From positions 50,119,004 through 50,183,003 of the forward strand of contig CM042089.1 in assembly GCA_023512835.1 (NCBI GenBank): a stretch of 64,000 bases of DNA. The letters are read 5' to 3'. How positions within the stretch are numbered: the first letter of the stretch is position 1; each line of letters starts with the position of its first letter. The position numbers and the translations under genes are program-made. Origin of the DNA: Taxillus chinensis (Eukaryota; Streptophyta; Magnoliopsida; Santalales; Loranthaceae). This document shows, in pieces, positions 20,464 through 32,685 of this stretch. The notes beneath the pieces are model-generated. The model had not been told where the DNA came from and searched no databases. It was given only the letters and a program-made list of their open reading frames with translations.

Positions 20464-23400
20464 AAAACTTTTCGTCCTCGAAAAGAAATGACATACGAGG
20501 AAAACAAACACAAGCTACCCATTTGCCACACGGCGAGCTACAACACCCAAATGGGTCATACACCGCACATTGTACACAATAGCACATAACATAGTGCCAC
20601 CACAGTCCATAACCACATGCATCACAATCTATGGAAACACATCCACATGTCACAAATACCCATCACAAGCACATTTCATTAACACATTCAATATAAATAA
20701 AAGTCAAAAGTCGAAAGGAAATACAAATACACCAGCCAACAGCCACCCCTCCACCCTTAAGATTGTTCGTCCTCGAACAACTCTGGGGGTTGCTCACGCA
20801 TCATGGTTTCGCGTTTCCATATTTCCTCCATAGGACGTGTCGTCCGCGAAAAGACAATACACTTTCCATAATGCACATGCTGATGCACATCGTCCACAAC
20901 CATTCACATACCCGCGAATGAAGATATCACACAATAACACACACGAAGGCACGTACCCACAGACCCAATACAACACAGCATGATAAGGAAACACATATTC
21001 TAATCTCACCAACAACCCTTGTTCTCCTCACCTAACACATGTCACAAGTATTCACGTCACGACGGTGTACGACATATACGCCCATCCCCAACACGTACGT
21101 TTAACAAATCACATAAGTCACGGACCAACTCACATCATAAACACCACTACAAGGAACAAGGCATAAACAAAACACTACTACACGTTTAACGTTCCACTGC
21201 CTGGTCGCCAATACCATACAAACGCAGCCGTTGGGAGTTTCCTCACACCCGTCCCACCTTTAGACCTTTCGTCCCCGAAAAGGGAAACCAAATAGTAAAC
21301 AACGCGATAAGATCAAAGCAACACATAAGGCAGTCATTACCACAAATGTTGGAGATGCCAACTCGCGGCACGATGGGACCAACACTTCACAACGTAAAAT
21401 ACCCAACAATTGGGATTTGAAGTCAACGCGCCCGCAGCCCATAGGTAGACCTCACCCTAACAAGCAAGCACAATGAGGTCACAATGAAACACAAACAAAT
21501 AGGATAGCATTATGCAAACCACAATCACATTCCCACACGGGGAGCTCATCTCAAGAACACCATCATCACTGCGAAAACCACCTCACTCAAGTAAGGAACA
21601 TCGAAACCCCACCAACGCCAATGGGGACGAGAACGGAATACAAGCCTAGACATAGAAACACGAGAATGGAGTGTGCCCTTAACCACTCGGTTGCAGTCAA
21701 CCTGGCGCCCAACGAAGTCCAAGGATGCACTAAAAACAATAAATGCAGCACCACACACACAACCATGGTAAGACCAAAACCCACTATCGGGCTATCACTA
21801 ATCACCGACTTTGAGAAGCGACCTCCTTGATCACGGCCAAATAGAGATCTGCCAAGGTCCCACATTGCCTTCACAACTAAGGCTTACCGTACAGCCCAAG
21901 AGATGATGCCTTACCAAGTCGGCAGGACGGACCACACGATAGGAATCCCTTGACGCCGAGTAGCCGTGAACAACATAGTCCCCCCCCCACACCGAAAACT
22001 CTCCTATCTGCAACCCGACCACAATGGAATCCTCTATGTCACCACTCACAGGTCACAAGAAAATCCCTTGCCTCCAAGACATACTCCACCTCATGGCCCA
22101 CCAACTCCGCTATATCAACTATTACGTTTTATCTCAACACACCAGCAAAACACTCAAATGGACCAAGAAATACTCAGGCTCTAACCGCACCTTAATATGG
22201 TCACCGCAATTCCTCCGGGTAGGCACAAGAAACGAGGCATGCAAACTCCTTATTCGGGACATTCATGTAGCTCCCAAACACACCAACACTTTGATGGCGT
22301 GGACCATCTCACTTACCGCATCAAAACGCACACGAAAGACTTTCAAGAAGAACATATGTAACATGAGGACCCCATGATAGCCGCAGGACACAAGTCTCCC
22401 CCAAAGGGGTAGCATTAATACCCCTTACAAGCAAAACTCACATCTGACTCCATTTAGTGAATCACAACGCATCAATACTTTCACACTTTAACTTAGCATG
22501 CCATCACATGTGACAAGGAATAACATCAACATTACACATAACACCCCTCTTCATCCCACACCGCACATAATATGCGCATGCATCACCTCTTACTCCCCTG
22601 CATATGAATGCCACGAGGCCCACACATAAGAACTTTGCTACTCCTTTAGCACATATGTAACACACACAACAAAACAAAGCAACCACAACACACGAAATAA
22701 ACTACGTGTAGAACACATGTAAGAGAGGACATACTAGTCCCCACCTCCTCGCCTCTTTTAAGCCTATTACCCACATGACATGGATTAACGGAATGGTCCC
22801 ACCACCAGGAGTACATCCTCAACCCCTCGGAAGGTGTCTCCCAATTATGAGGAAAAACCCAAACAAGGCCTGCCCAATCTCACTCGCTTGCTCGCTTGCA
22901 CCGATTGGGTTCACCTGGGCACGATCCTATAAACTCACTCGTAACCTAGTTCCAAAACTCATCACATTTTTATACATACGCAAACCCATTTCACCACATA
23001 TCCTATGAATATTACCCAAGGTCTTTCACACACCACCAGCATGACACGTGGTCAATGTTTGGCCACCCAAGAATTTGCAGCCATTTCCATAGGACACCCA
23101 TAAGAATCTTAAAACCACATACCACTCTCGCCAATCAATTTAGATTTCAATGACTCAAGGGGTGGGTTATACTAGTGGCAATTTCCTCCCTCAACCTTGA
23201 CACTTGGAAAGGTTACCAAAAGAACATCCTTCTTAAGTAACACATCTACGAGAAACCTCTACTCACAAGAAAACACATTTCTATTACTCAAGGTTGCCAC
23301 AGCGGGGTCACACACTACCCACAAGCCACTAACTCATGCCTCCGGCTTCCTAGGCTAGCTAGGCCAGAGGTAATCTCACCTACGCTAGAGTATTAGGGGT

Positions 23401-25071
23401 AACACAAGAACATTTATTACTTTCCTCACACACGGGCGCCCAAAATTGACTACTACACAAAGATACGATTAACACTTTAGACCATATTAAAACCACCAAC
23501 TCTTTCCAACAACTGTTTATAACCATTAGTAATTTATTAGTCTTTTGGTATCATATATATATTTTTATTTATTTTACTCATTTATTCTCTAGTAGGTCCC
23601 CAACTACGTCCATCCAAAATGGTAACTCAAACGACCTTCTAAGCCTCACCCAACACAAAACAGTGGCTCAAGAGCCCACCCAGAAAAATACCCCTCTATC
23701 ACAAGTGTCTTAATTAAATTGCTAGAAACGCAACAATCAAAGGTTCACCCGGCCTCACCTAATCCAAGCACGAGACTCAACCGATCACTATCATTAAAGG
23801 AATATGATACCACCACTAAACAGCAATCTTAACACGCGAGAATCAAAATCGTACCCTTGACTAAGGAAAGTTCTGCCATGCTCTTCTCCTAGCCTCACTT
23901 GAATTTTGCTTTATTCCTAGCTCATTGGGCCAGTCTTCTAGCACCAAGACTTGCTTTACCAAAACAGGCTGTCTGGAGATGTCCTACTTTTCCATAGACG
24001 CGACACTAGTACTTCTTCCTGCCATACTCTTTTCCAATGTCCCGGTTGTCCACTTGCAAGAACAACCCCTTTGGGAAACCGGTCTCTACCTCTTGAGCCC
24101 CTTTCTGCCGATCAGGACAACTATGCTCCAATTAATCTTCACCCAAGATCCCCCCCGATGATGTGGGTTGATAGCTCTCGACGTACCTCGCTCTTAATCG
24201 GTTGTCGAATCTCATCCTTCAACTCTTAAATTACCAGGCTTAAGATGCCAACCTTTGCCATGATTATATCATTACTTACATCCTGCTGGCTCTCCCACTT
24301 GCCCGGACTGGGGGCGGGCTTCTTTGCTACCTCAATAGTCGTACCGGTCACAATTTTCGGAGACATTGGCTCCACGAAAAGGCAGCGCTCTAGGTTATCA
24401 CTCAATAATCTCAATACCATTACCGACTAGGCATTCTGAACTATAACTAACCTCAAAACATGCATTATCACCACACAAATTGATGGATGCACATCACAAA
24501 CTATACAAGTTCACACCCTTACAACAAGTTCACACCTTTACATTGCCCATATAATTCTATACTTAAGTGGATATCTCATCGTTTTGAACACAACATCGCT
24601 TCCTCCACACAACACCATACAAAGGCACATACTCAATCATTCACAGAACACCAACATTATTGTATTTTATTTTATTTTATTTTTTTGTTCGTTCACATTT
24701 CACAAGCTTCACGTTCACAAACGCTCAGTTTCAATACCACAAATTCTTTTCCATGTTTTCATGCTCGAATCATCACAAAATTTCAGAGTTGCACAGTCCT
24801 CACCTTATCACATTATTCATATTTTTCTTTTATCACAATTATTATTTTTTTTTTCTTTTTTTTTTTTCAGGTATCCACACCTTCACATACAACAACCAAT
24901 GCAACTAGTGCCCTAATGCCAATGCATGCAAATCCTACCACAAGACTGGACTACCCCAAGTACACCTTGGAGGCTCCAAGAGGACCGTGTTGATCAGGCA
25001 CGTCCCTCCAGGCTCCTCCAAAGGACCCAAGATAACCAAGTCCGCCCACTACCCTAGGCCAACTAGACCAT
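20464..25071 (-). other. A3 internal region, no recognisable genes
   Basis: About 4.6 kb, A/C-rich on the plus strand. No gag, protease, RT or integrase motif is seen in either orientation; the longest frames are about 170 codons and unstructured. Near the 3' end the motif TTCGAGGACGAA (minus strand) or a close variant recurs at 20471, 20766, 20836 (weaker) and 21268, the first two and the last beside purine-rich tracts. The part from about 23690 on is shared with A1 and A2. Confidence 0.75.
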
Positions 25072-25083
25072 GCTCTGATACCA
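25072..25083 (-). other. A3 primer-binding site (initiator tRNA-Met)
   Basis: TGGTATCAGAGC on the minus strand, three bases after the 5' LTR end. It is a perfect 12-base complement to plant initiator tRNA-Met, unlike the eroded sites of A1 and A2. Confidence 0.92.
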
Positions 25084-25086
25084 TAT

Positions 25087-27067
25087 TGTCACGCCCCGGA
25101 TTTCCAACCCGAGGAAACCGGTACGTGACTCCCCTTTTACCCACACGGAGGGCAAAGGGGTTAGGATACAAACCAAGAACTGAACATTTTAAACATTCAC
25201 AACACATTCAAGAAAAATAAAGTCCATCAAGCAGTCCACAAACCAAAACAGTCTTTAATACAAAGTCTTCTTTTCAATCCATCCCCATTGGGGTTACATC
25301 AGTTCCCATAAAAAAAATAACATAAACAATAAAATAAATAAGGTCTTCCACCTTGGGGTCCCACCTAACGCCTGTAGGTTCCTGTAAAGAAAACAACATG
25401 GTAGGAGGGGTGAGCAACCACAGCTCAGTAGGGATCATGTCTCCCCAACCCATCCCATGCACCTAACATCTACATGCCTCGTGTACAAGTGCTGTGTCGT
25501 GATACAATTATTCCACCAGATATAGTTACAGGCTATAACAGCAAACACAATCATACAAGGACTGGTACATAAACACTCCCGGGCTTCCACAGCCACCGGG
25601 TTTCAAGAAGTCCCGGGCTTCCACAGCCACCGGGTTCCACAAAACAGTCCCGGGCTTCCACAGCCACCGGGTTCCACAAAACAGTCCCGGGCTTCCCACG
25701 GCCACCGGGTTCCACAAAACAGTCCCGGGCTTCCACGGCCACCGGATTCCACAAAACAGTCCCGGGCTTCCACGACCACCGGGTTCCACAAAACAGTCCC
25801 GGGCTTCCATACCACCGGGTGTACAAGCAAACACGCAGCACACAAGGCCATACAGGCATAACATCACACTTAATATACTTAGTCACACGGGAATAACGTC
25901 GAACACTTAGCATGCATATATTCACAGGCTCACAAACCCAGCCACACAGCGAGTATTCCAAACACATAATATGCATAGCCTCACAGGCATTATTTCAAAC
26001 ACGTTCTGAGCATACACACAGGCATATTCATACAGGCATATCCACACCGACATTTTATCAAGCACTTAACATGCACTAACCACCCAACCTCGAAATCACA
26101 TCAAAACGCCATCGAAGGCCAACATTCATATAGGAGATCACACCTATATGAATTTACATATAAATAATATAACAGATATAACTCATATTCTGCCCTACGA
26201 CCCTAGGGCAGAGGAGGACTTAGGAAGAACAGAATCCCTACCTCAAGTAAAACGCAACAACACAAAGAAAGTCCCGATCCCACGTCGAACGCCGTCCACC
26301 CACGAGTCACCGACCACCCACGCAAGACGCCTGGCAGCAACCAGGAGCTCTCCTTCCCTCTCTCTCTCTCTCTGCGACGGTGGTGGAGCAACAAACCCTA
26401 ACCCTAAAACAGAGGGCTTCTCCTCCTTATATAGACAACACAACATCAAAACGACGTAGTTTTGATTAAGTGAATCCCAAGCATCAAAACGACGTAGTTT
26501 TAATTACACAAGTTACAACCTTTCCGCATCCATACACACCAAAATACTCACTATTCCAACCTAGTCCTTTGGAAAAAGATGATTAGAATAACAAAACCAA
26601 GGTAACCATGCAAAAATATGCCTGCACGCCAATTTGAACGCCAATTCCCCAATTGGCGTGCAGCTCCAAATGCACTCAAACTTTACCCCAAGTCTCCTTG
26701 CATCTTGTAGAGGCCTGAGAAGCAAAAATATGCTTGCACGTGAAATGGGTGAATTCACGTGCAACTCCAAATGCTCTGAAATTTCTGTGGTAGATAGAGG
26801 ACCTCATTCTAAGAAACTTTTGTTCTTGCACGCCAATTGTTTGAGGCCATCTACTAGGTCAAAAGTGAGCTCCAAGATCAGCCAAAACGACTTAAAACCG
26901 CTGAGAACGCATAGCATCTTCCTAGGGCATAAATGTACGCTATCGCTTGACACATGCACCTCTCAAAAGTCCCCTCTTGGGCTCATCTCTTACCTTAAAC
27001 TTGTGTACCAACATCCAAGGTGTTTGTGGTTAACTGCTTACACACGGGTTACACACGGGTCATTACA
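25087..27067 (-). repeat. A3 5' LTR (right)
   Basis: TG at 25087 and CA at 27067. It pairs with 18467-20450 and shares the array, TATA box (26427-26434), palindromes and CACGTG module. The TSD GTTTA follows. Confidence 0.95.
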
Positions 27068-27072
27068 GTTTA

Positions 27073-28625
27073 GAACAATCACAACAAGCCCTGCAGGGGC
27101 AAATGGCATTGATGATGGATATGCTCACCAAGCTGACTGAAGAAAGAGAAAGAATCCCGGCAATAGGAACCCCGATAGGGGGAACTACCAATCACCATCA
27201 AGAGCAGGGGCAGGAAGCAGTTCAACCGCCCAATCTGGCTCCAAGCCAAGCACCCACCTATCATCCTGTTATGGCACAACCCCCAACTCCAAATCTAACT
27301 CATTTCACTATGCCCGCATCGGGACATGCAATAGAGGTAATGGGTTCTCCAGCCCCGAAGGAGGACATTGAGTCCCCTGCTCTAAAATGACTGGGGAAAA
27401 GATTGAAAGCCGTAGAAGGCATCGATAGCTATGGCATGCCCAGCCCACAAGACTTATGTCCGGTCCCTGGAGTGGTGCTGCCACCAAAATTCAAAATGCC
27501 AGAGTTTGAGAAGTTCAACGGGACCCGATGTCCGAAGACACATCTAGCCATGTACTGTCAAAAGATGGCTACTTATGCTGGTGAAGACATGCTCCTCATG
27601 CATTGTTTCCAGGAAAGCCTAACTGGGGCATCCCTTCGCTGGTACTTTCAGCTAAATGGAAACCGCATCAAGACATGGAAAGAATTAGCTACTTCCTTCT
27701 TGGCACAATACAAGCATGTCACCGAGCTGGCACTGGATCGACTGACCCTGCAGTTCCATGGAAAAGGGATCCAAGGAAAATTTCAAAGATTATGCACGAA
27801 GATGGAGAGAGACTGTTGTGGAGGTCCAACCTCCCCTCACTGAAAGAGAACTCACCACTCTTTTTATCAGCACACTAAAAGGCATATACTACGAGAACTT
27901 GATAGGTAACGTCTCCAACAGCTTTGCAGACGTGGTTGCATCCGGTGAACGTGTAGAGAGTGGAATTAAAGGAGGAAAGCTAAAGGGTGATGCGGCTGAG
28001 GCATCAAAACAGTTTCAACCACCAGCAAAGAAGAAGGAAAATGAGAGCAACTTGGTATACCAAGCGCACCAGTCAATACAACCAATATTCTACCAAGCAC
28101 CAGGGTGCTACAGAGGGTTACTAATAGCTGCTTATCCGCACCCGCTCCACCTCCCCAATTCATTCCATACTTGCCGCAAGGAGGGGTCCCATTTCCATAT
28201 TCAATGGTACCTAACTCATTTCAACCGAGAGCGCCATACCCAGAGCAACCAAGGCCAGCAACTCAGGAAGGACCAGGAGCCTCATTCCAAGGATAGGGGC
28301 AACCGAGGGCCCAGACCCAACAAGCAGGAGCGAATCAGGCTTCTCATCGACCACGACAAGAGTTTGATCCAATGCCAATGACTTATGCGGAATTATACCC
28401 CAAGCTCTTAGAGGCAAGGATGGTAACCCCTATACCCTTGGGAGAAATAAAGACTCCTCCCCCGGCCTAGTATAAGCCAGATGCCAGATGTGAATATCAT
28501 GCAGGTGGAGCTGGACATGATATCGAAAATTGTATAACATTCAAGAGGAAGGTTCAGGCATTGAAGGATGCAAAGTGGCTAGACTTTTCTGCACTACTGG
28601 GACACCAAATGTGAATAGCAATCCC
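27073..28625 (+). pseudogene. G3 gag, main part
   Basis: Gag resumes in phase at 27073. The capsid-like region (about 27480-27960, with MPEFEKFNGT and GASLRWYF) is typical of plant gypsy gag. Defects are an in-frame TGA at 27388-27390 and frame changes near 27790 and 28110. A zinc-binding motif of the type Cys-x2-His-x6-His-x4-Cys is encoded at about 28489-28533. Gag packages the element RNA. The following stop near 28613 ends the recognisable part. Confidence 0.82.
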
Positions 28626-29870
28626 CTCCCATAACACTCCAATAATGTTGCTAGTATCGAGAATGATGGACGGCTGGAAAGGGTCTCCCAAGTACAAATG
28701 GAGAAAACATATTTGTTTACTTTGTTACAGGAACATGGCTATATACTTGCTAAAGACACGCCAGAGGCAGGAAAAGGAACAGATGGTGGAAAACAATGCC
28801 CTTATCACAAGATGTCGTGGGGACATGACATCGCAGAATGTAGTGAGTTTTCCGAGGTGGTGCAAAAACTCATGGACCAAAGGATGATCGAATTCTCCAA
28901 GGAAGAGATAGACAGTCAAAGCCACATGATCCAAGGAGACATGTCATACAAACTGTCATGGGTGCCAACCCCCCTTGTCTTGAATGTTAAGACTCCAGAA
29001 ATCCCACTACTGCCTCATGGAATTACACCACTCACCATACAGGTTCCTGCCCCTTTCCCCTACAAGATAGATAATGCAGTCCCATGGAACTATAACTTTG
29101 AGGTAGTTCAGGGAGCCACCGCAGCAGAAAAGAAGACCAGGAGCGGTCGGGCTTATGCCCCTGATATGGTTGACAAAGCAAGGAAAGAAAAGGTTGTCGA
29201 ACAAGACATTGAGCCAACATTGGAGGTAACAAAGAAAGGAACACTATTCACTAAAGAGGAAACCACAGAATTTTTGAAACTCATGAAGCAGAGCGAGTAT
29301 AACATTGTGGACCAGCTAAGTCGACAACCAGCTCGCATCTCATTGCTCTCATTAATGATGGATTCCCAACCTCATCGGGAAGCACTAATGAAGGTTCTAA
29401 GCCAAGCCTATGTTCCTCTAACCATCCCAGTGGCAAATGTGGATGGACTCACTAGTAACCTCATTATGAACAACGTCATCTATTTTGGAGATGACGAGCT
29501 ACCCCAGGAAGGGAAGGGACATATAAAAGCTTTGAACATCATGGTCAAATGCAAAGAGCACACCATAGCCCGTGTACTCATTGACAACGGCTCTGCCTTG
29601 AACATTATGCCCTTGCATATACTACAACAACTTCCAATCGACACATCCTATATGCGTCCCTGTACGATGAAGGTACGGGCATTCGATGGAGGAAAGCGTG
29701 ACATGGTGGGAACTCTGGATATTCCACTCATGATTCGGCCAACTACTTTTACGGTGGAATTTAGGTCTTGGATATTGCACCATATTAAAGCTGTTTGTTG
29801 GGAAGACCCTGGATCCACATGGCGGGAGCAGTGCCCTCTAGCCTTCATCAAAAAATGAAATTTGCGATGG
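28626..29870 (+). pseudogene. G3 second zinc motif and aspartic protease
   Basis: The frame 28698-29858 is the longest intact stretch of G3. It holds a second zinc motif (Cys at 28797-28799 to Cys at 28839-28841, CPYHKMSWGHDIAEC), a Lys-rich linker and the retroviral-type protease. The protease signature VLIDNGSALNIMP, with the catalytic Asp-Asn-Gly-Ser, lies at about 29574-29612. A frame change near 29760 breaks the protease C-terminus. The two zinc motifs and Asp-Asn-Gly-Ser are usual in Tat elements. Confidence 0.83.
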
Positions 29871-30444
29871 GAGACTAGCTCATTTGCGTCTCTGGAGAAA
29901 CAAGTTTCCTCATCACCAAACTTGCATCAGTCCCATATATTGAAAACAACGAGGATGTACCGGAATGTTCCTATCGATCCTTTGAAGTCATGAACACCAC
30001 TTCTGTACCAAGCTATCATCTCTCGAAGGCATCAAAGATGGTTGCAACCACCATGATCAAGCAAGGGTATGAACCAGGGCAAGGATTAGGCCCAAAAGCT
30101 TAAGGAATCCAGAAACCATTGACCATCCGAGAAAATACCGAAAAGTTTGGGCTAGGCTACGTCCCTACAAAAGCTGACAGACAGAGGGAAGCTATCAAGA
30201 AGAGGGAAGTCAGAATGGCAAGATTGCAGAAAAGGCCAGTACAAGAAGAAAGGAGAAGCTTCCCCCTCTTAAATGTTACATTCCGGACTGGAGGGTTTAT
30301 CCATAAGAGCCAACCTGAGCCCGAGACGGGGACTGTAGCTGTATTGGACACAAATGAGCATGCACCAAGTGAGATGGTTCAGTTAGTGCGAGAGGATCCC
30401 AACCAGCCATTGAACAATTGGACCATCCTGGACCTCCCCATAAT
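29871..30444 (+). pseudogene. G3 G-patch region after the protease
   Basis: Around 30050-30105 the sequence encodes KQGYEPGQGLGPKA, a G-patch-like glycine motif, interrupted by TAA at about 30101. A Lys/Arg-rich helix follows (30119-30448, ADRQREAIKKREVRMARLQ). G-patch motifs bind RNA helicases or RNA and are known in Tat-type polyproteins at this place. The region ends at a possible 5' splice site. Confidence 0.65.
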
Positions 30445-30630
30445 GTAATGCTTACGGGGTCACTGGGATTTAATGTATTCTATTTTAATGTCCTTTGAAG
30501 CGGTGAAAATTTGTTTCTATCAAAAGCTTTTCAATAAAATGTACTTTTCTTTAAATCTTTCACGGTACATTCCATTCATAACATGTGCATATCATATTTG
30601 GTTACCAACTTGTAATTCTCTTATAAGCAG
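30445..30630 (+). other. Putative intron between protease and RT of G3
   Basis: The sequence changes at 30445 to a T-rich, stop-filled stretch beginning GTAATG and ending TTATAAGCAG at 30630. Polyprotein-like coding resumes afterwards. Ogre elements are known to carry an intron between protease and RT. The exact borders are inferred from GT and AG plus composition. Confidence 0.55.
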
Positions 30631-32100
30631 GTATCACATTGTCAATGAAAACATCATATGCAAAAGCGAAACGAGATGCCTAAGGTTTGACCAAAGTCCA
30701 AACTGGGAGCAGCCAGTGTTTGAAGCTGATGAGAATGAGGTAGAGGAGACACCCGAGCTACCGGGAGAGATCATACGCCTATTGGAAAGGGACGATCGCT
30801 TATCCATTCCAAGTGAAGACCTAGTAGAAATAGTGAATTTGGGGACGACAGCTGAACCAAAAGAATTAAGGGTAGGGTCTTTGATAGCTACCGACATCAA
30901 GAAGAAGTTAATCGAGCTGCTAAGAAGCTACATCGACGTTTTTGCATGGTCATACCAAGATATGCTAGGATTAGACATAGATATAGTACAACATCACATA
31001 CCAGTGAAGCAGAGTGCAAGCCAATACAGCAGAAATTGCGACGAATGAGACTGGAGATGCTACTGAAGATTAAAGAAGAAGTTAAAAAGCAATGGGACAC
31101 AGGTTTCCTAAGTGTCTCCCACTATCCAGAATGGGTGGCCAATGTGGTACCGGTACTGAAGAAAGGAGGCAAAGTCCGCATGTGTGTCGACTATAGAGAT
31201 CTGAACTGGGCCAGTCCGAAAAATAACTTCCCGCTTCCTCATATTGATACCTTGGTGGATAATACAACAAAACATGCTCTATTATCATTCATGGATGGTT
31301 TCTTGGGGTACAATCAGATTCGCATGGCCCCCGAACACAAGGAGAGGACCACGTCTACGACACTTTGGGGCACATTCTGTTATAATGTGATGCCTTTTGG
31401 TCTGAAGAACGCAGAGGCAACCTATCAGCGAGCCATGGTGACCCTATTCCACCACATGATGCATAAAGAAGTTGAGGTCTATGTGGATGATATGATAGTT
31501 AAATCGTAGAGCACTGAAGATCACATCGAAGTACTCCGTAAGCTTTTTAATAGACTATGGAAATATCAACTCAAATTGAACCCGGAAAAGTGCACTTTTG
31601 GAGCCATGTCGGGAAAACTGTTAGGTTTCATTGTGATCCAAAAAGGAGTGGAAATTGATCCAGACAAGGTTCGAGCTATCCAGGAGATGCCCCCACCCCG
31701 AACCATCAAGGAGGTCAGAGGATTCCTCGGGCAATTGAATTACATTGCTCGATTCATTTCACAATTAATAGGCACATGTGAACCAATTTTCAAGACTTTA
31801 CGGAAGAACAATCCAGAAATTTGGAATGACAAATGTCAAGAAGCTTTTGACAGGATCAAACAATATTTGTCCAATCCACCTGTTTTGGTCCCACCAATAC
31901 CAGACAGACCTTTGATCTTATACTTGACTGTCCAAGGGTCCTCAATGGGTTGTGTCTTGGGGCAACATGATTCTATAAGCAAGAAGGAGCAGGCCATTTA
32001 TTATCTGAGCAAGAAGTTCACCATCAATGAAACGAATTACACACCATTGGAAAAGACATGTTGTGCCCTTGTTTGGATAACAAGACGATTAAGGCAATAC
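30631..32100 (+). pseudogene. G3 reverse transcriptase
   Basis: The order is an acidic linker, FAWSYQDMLGLD (about 30940), then after a frame change near 31010-31030 the RT palm: VDYRDLN (about 31190), LSFMDGFLGYNQI, MPFGLKNAEATYQR, and the active site Tyr-Val-Asp-Asp at 31480-31491, intact. A TAG at 31507-31509 follows. The thumb continues at 31576 in the same frame (LGFIVIQKGVEIDP, LGQLNYIARFI). RT copies the element RNA into DNA. Confidence 0.9.
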
Positions 32101-32685
32101 ACTCTTGATCATACCACATGGCTGATTTCGAGGCATGATCCACTCAAATATCTCTTGGAAAAGCCATCCATCTCTGGAAGAATTGCCAAATGGCAATTAG
32201 TCCTATCGGAATATGATATCATTTATATGCCTCAAAAAGCCATCAAAGGGAGTGCAATAGCTGATTACTTAGCAGACAAAGCACTAGAAGATTACGAGCC
32301 TATGACTGTTGGATTTCCAGATGAGCACATCAACATTCTCACAGCCGAAATATCAGACATATGGACGATGTGGTTTGATGGAGCCTCTAGTCTCTTAGGT
32401 CACGGTGTTGGGGCCATCTTGATATCCCCAAAAGGCGAACATTTCCCCATGGCAGTAAAGCTAACCTTCCCTTATACAAACAATGTAGCAGAATATGAGG
32501 CTTGTGCGATGGGACTTCAAGAAGCAATTAACAAAGGAATCAAGAAATTACGAGTGTTTGGAGATTCGGCACTCATCATTTTTCAAGTAAAGGGAGAATG
32601 GGAGACTCAAAACCACAAATTAATCACATATCGGAAGCACATTATGGAGTTAGCCGAATAATTCGAAGACATCACATTTTAGCAT
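31900..32685 (+). pseudogene. G3 degenerate RNase H plus second archaeal-type RNase H
   Basis: Directly after RT a Ty3-type RNase H is seen (about 31915-32230, with YYLSKKFTINETNYTPLEK). Its first catalytic Asp motif is replaced by LTVQGSSMG, as expected for Tat. A second RNase H follows (about 32365-32661): WFDGASSLLGHGVGAIL with Asp at 32377-32379, then TNNVAEYEACAMGL and VFGDSALI, which carry further acidic residues. Capture of this second, archaeal-type RNase H is known for Tat elements. Stops at 32659-32661 and about 32680 end it. Confidence 0.87.

Larger units (their letters stand above)
18467..27067 (-). mobile_element. A3: complete non-autonomous family-A LTR retrotransposon (8.6 kb)
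   Basis: Two LTRs (18467-20450 and 25087-27067) enclose 4.6 kb of internal DNA. The target duplication GTTTA is perfect (18462-18466 and 27068-27072). The minus orientation is fixed by the primer site next to the right LTR and a polypurine tract next to the left LTR. No gag or pol motif is found, so it is a large-retrotransposon-derivative type that must borrow proteins. The GAGGACGAA tail and the PPT resemble the end of Tekay-type chromovirus polyproteins, which suggests but does not prove the helper lineage. The LTRs differ little, so the insertion is young. Confidence 0.93.

Noticed and set aside
20464..25071. Hidden gag-pol in A3
   Set aside because: None of the usual protease, RT or integrase motifs is visible in any frame on either strand.
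18467..27067. Segmental duplication explaining the similarity of 18467-20450 and 25087-27067
   Set aside because: TG/CA ends, primer site, polypurine tract and a perfect GTTTA target duplication show that they are the two LTRs of one element.
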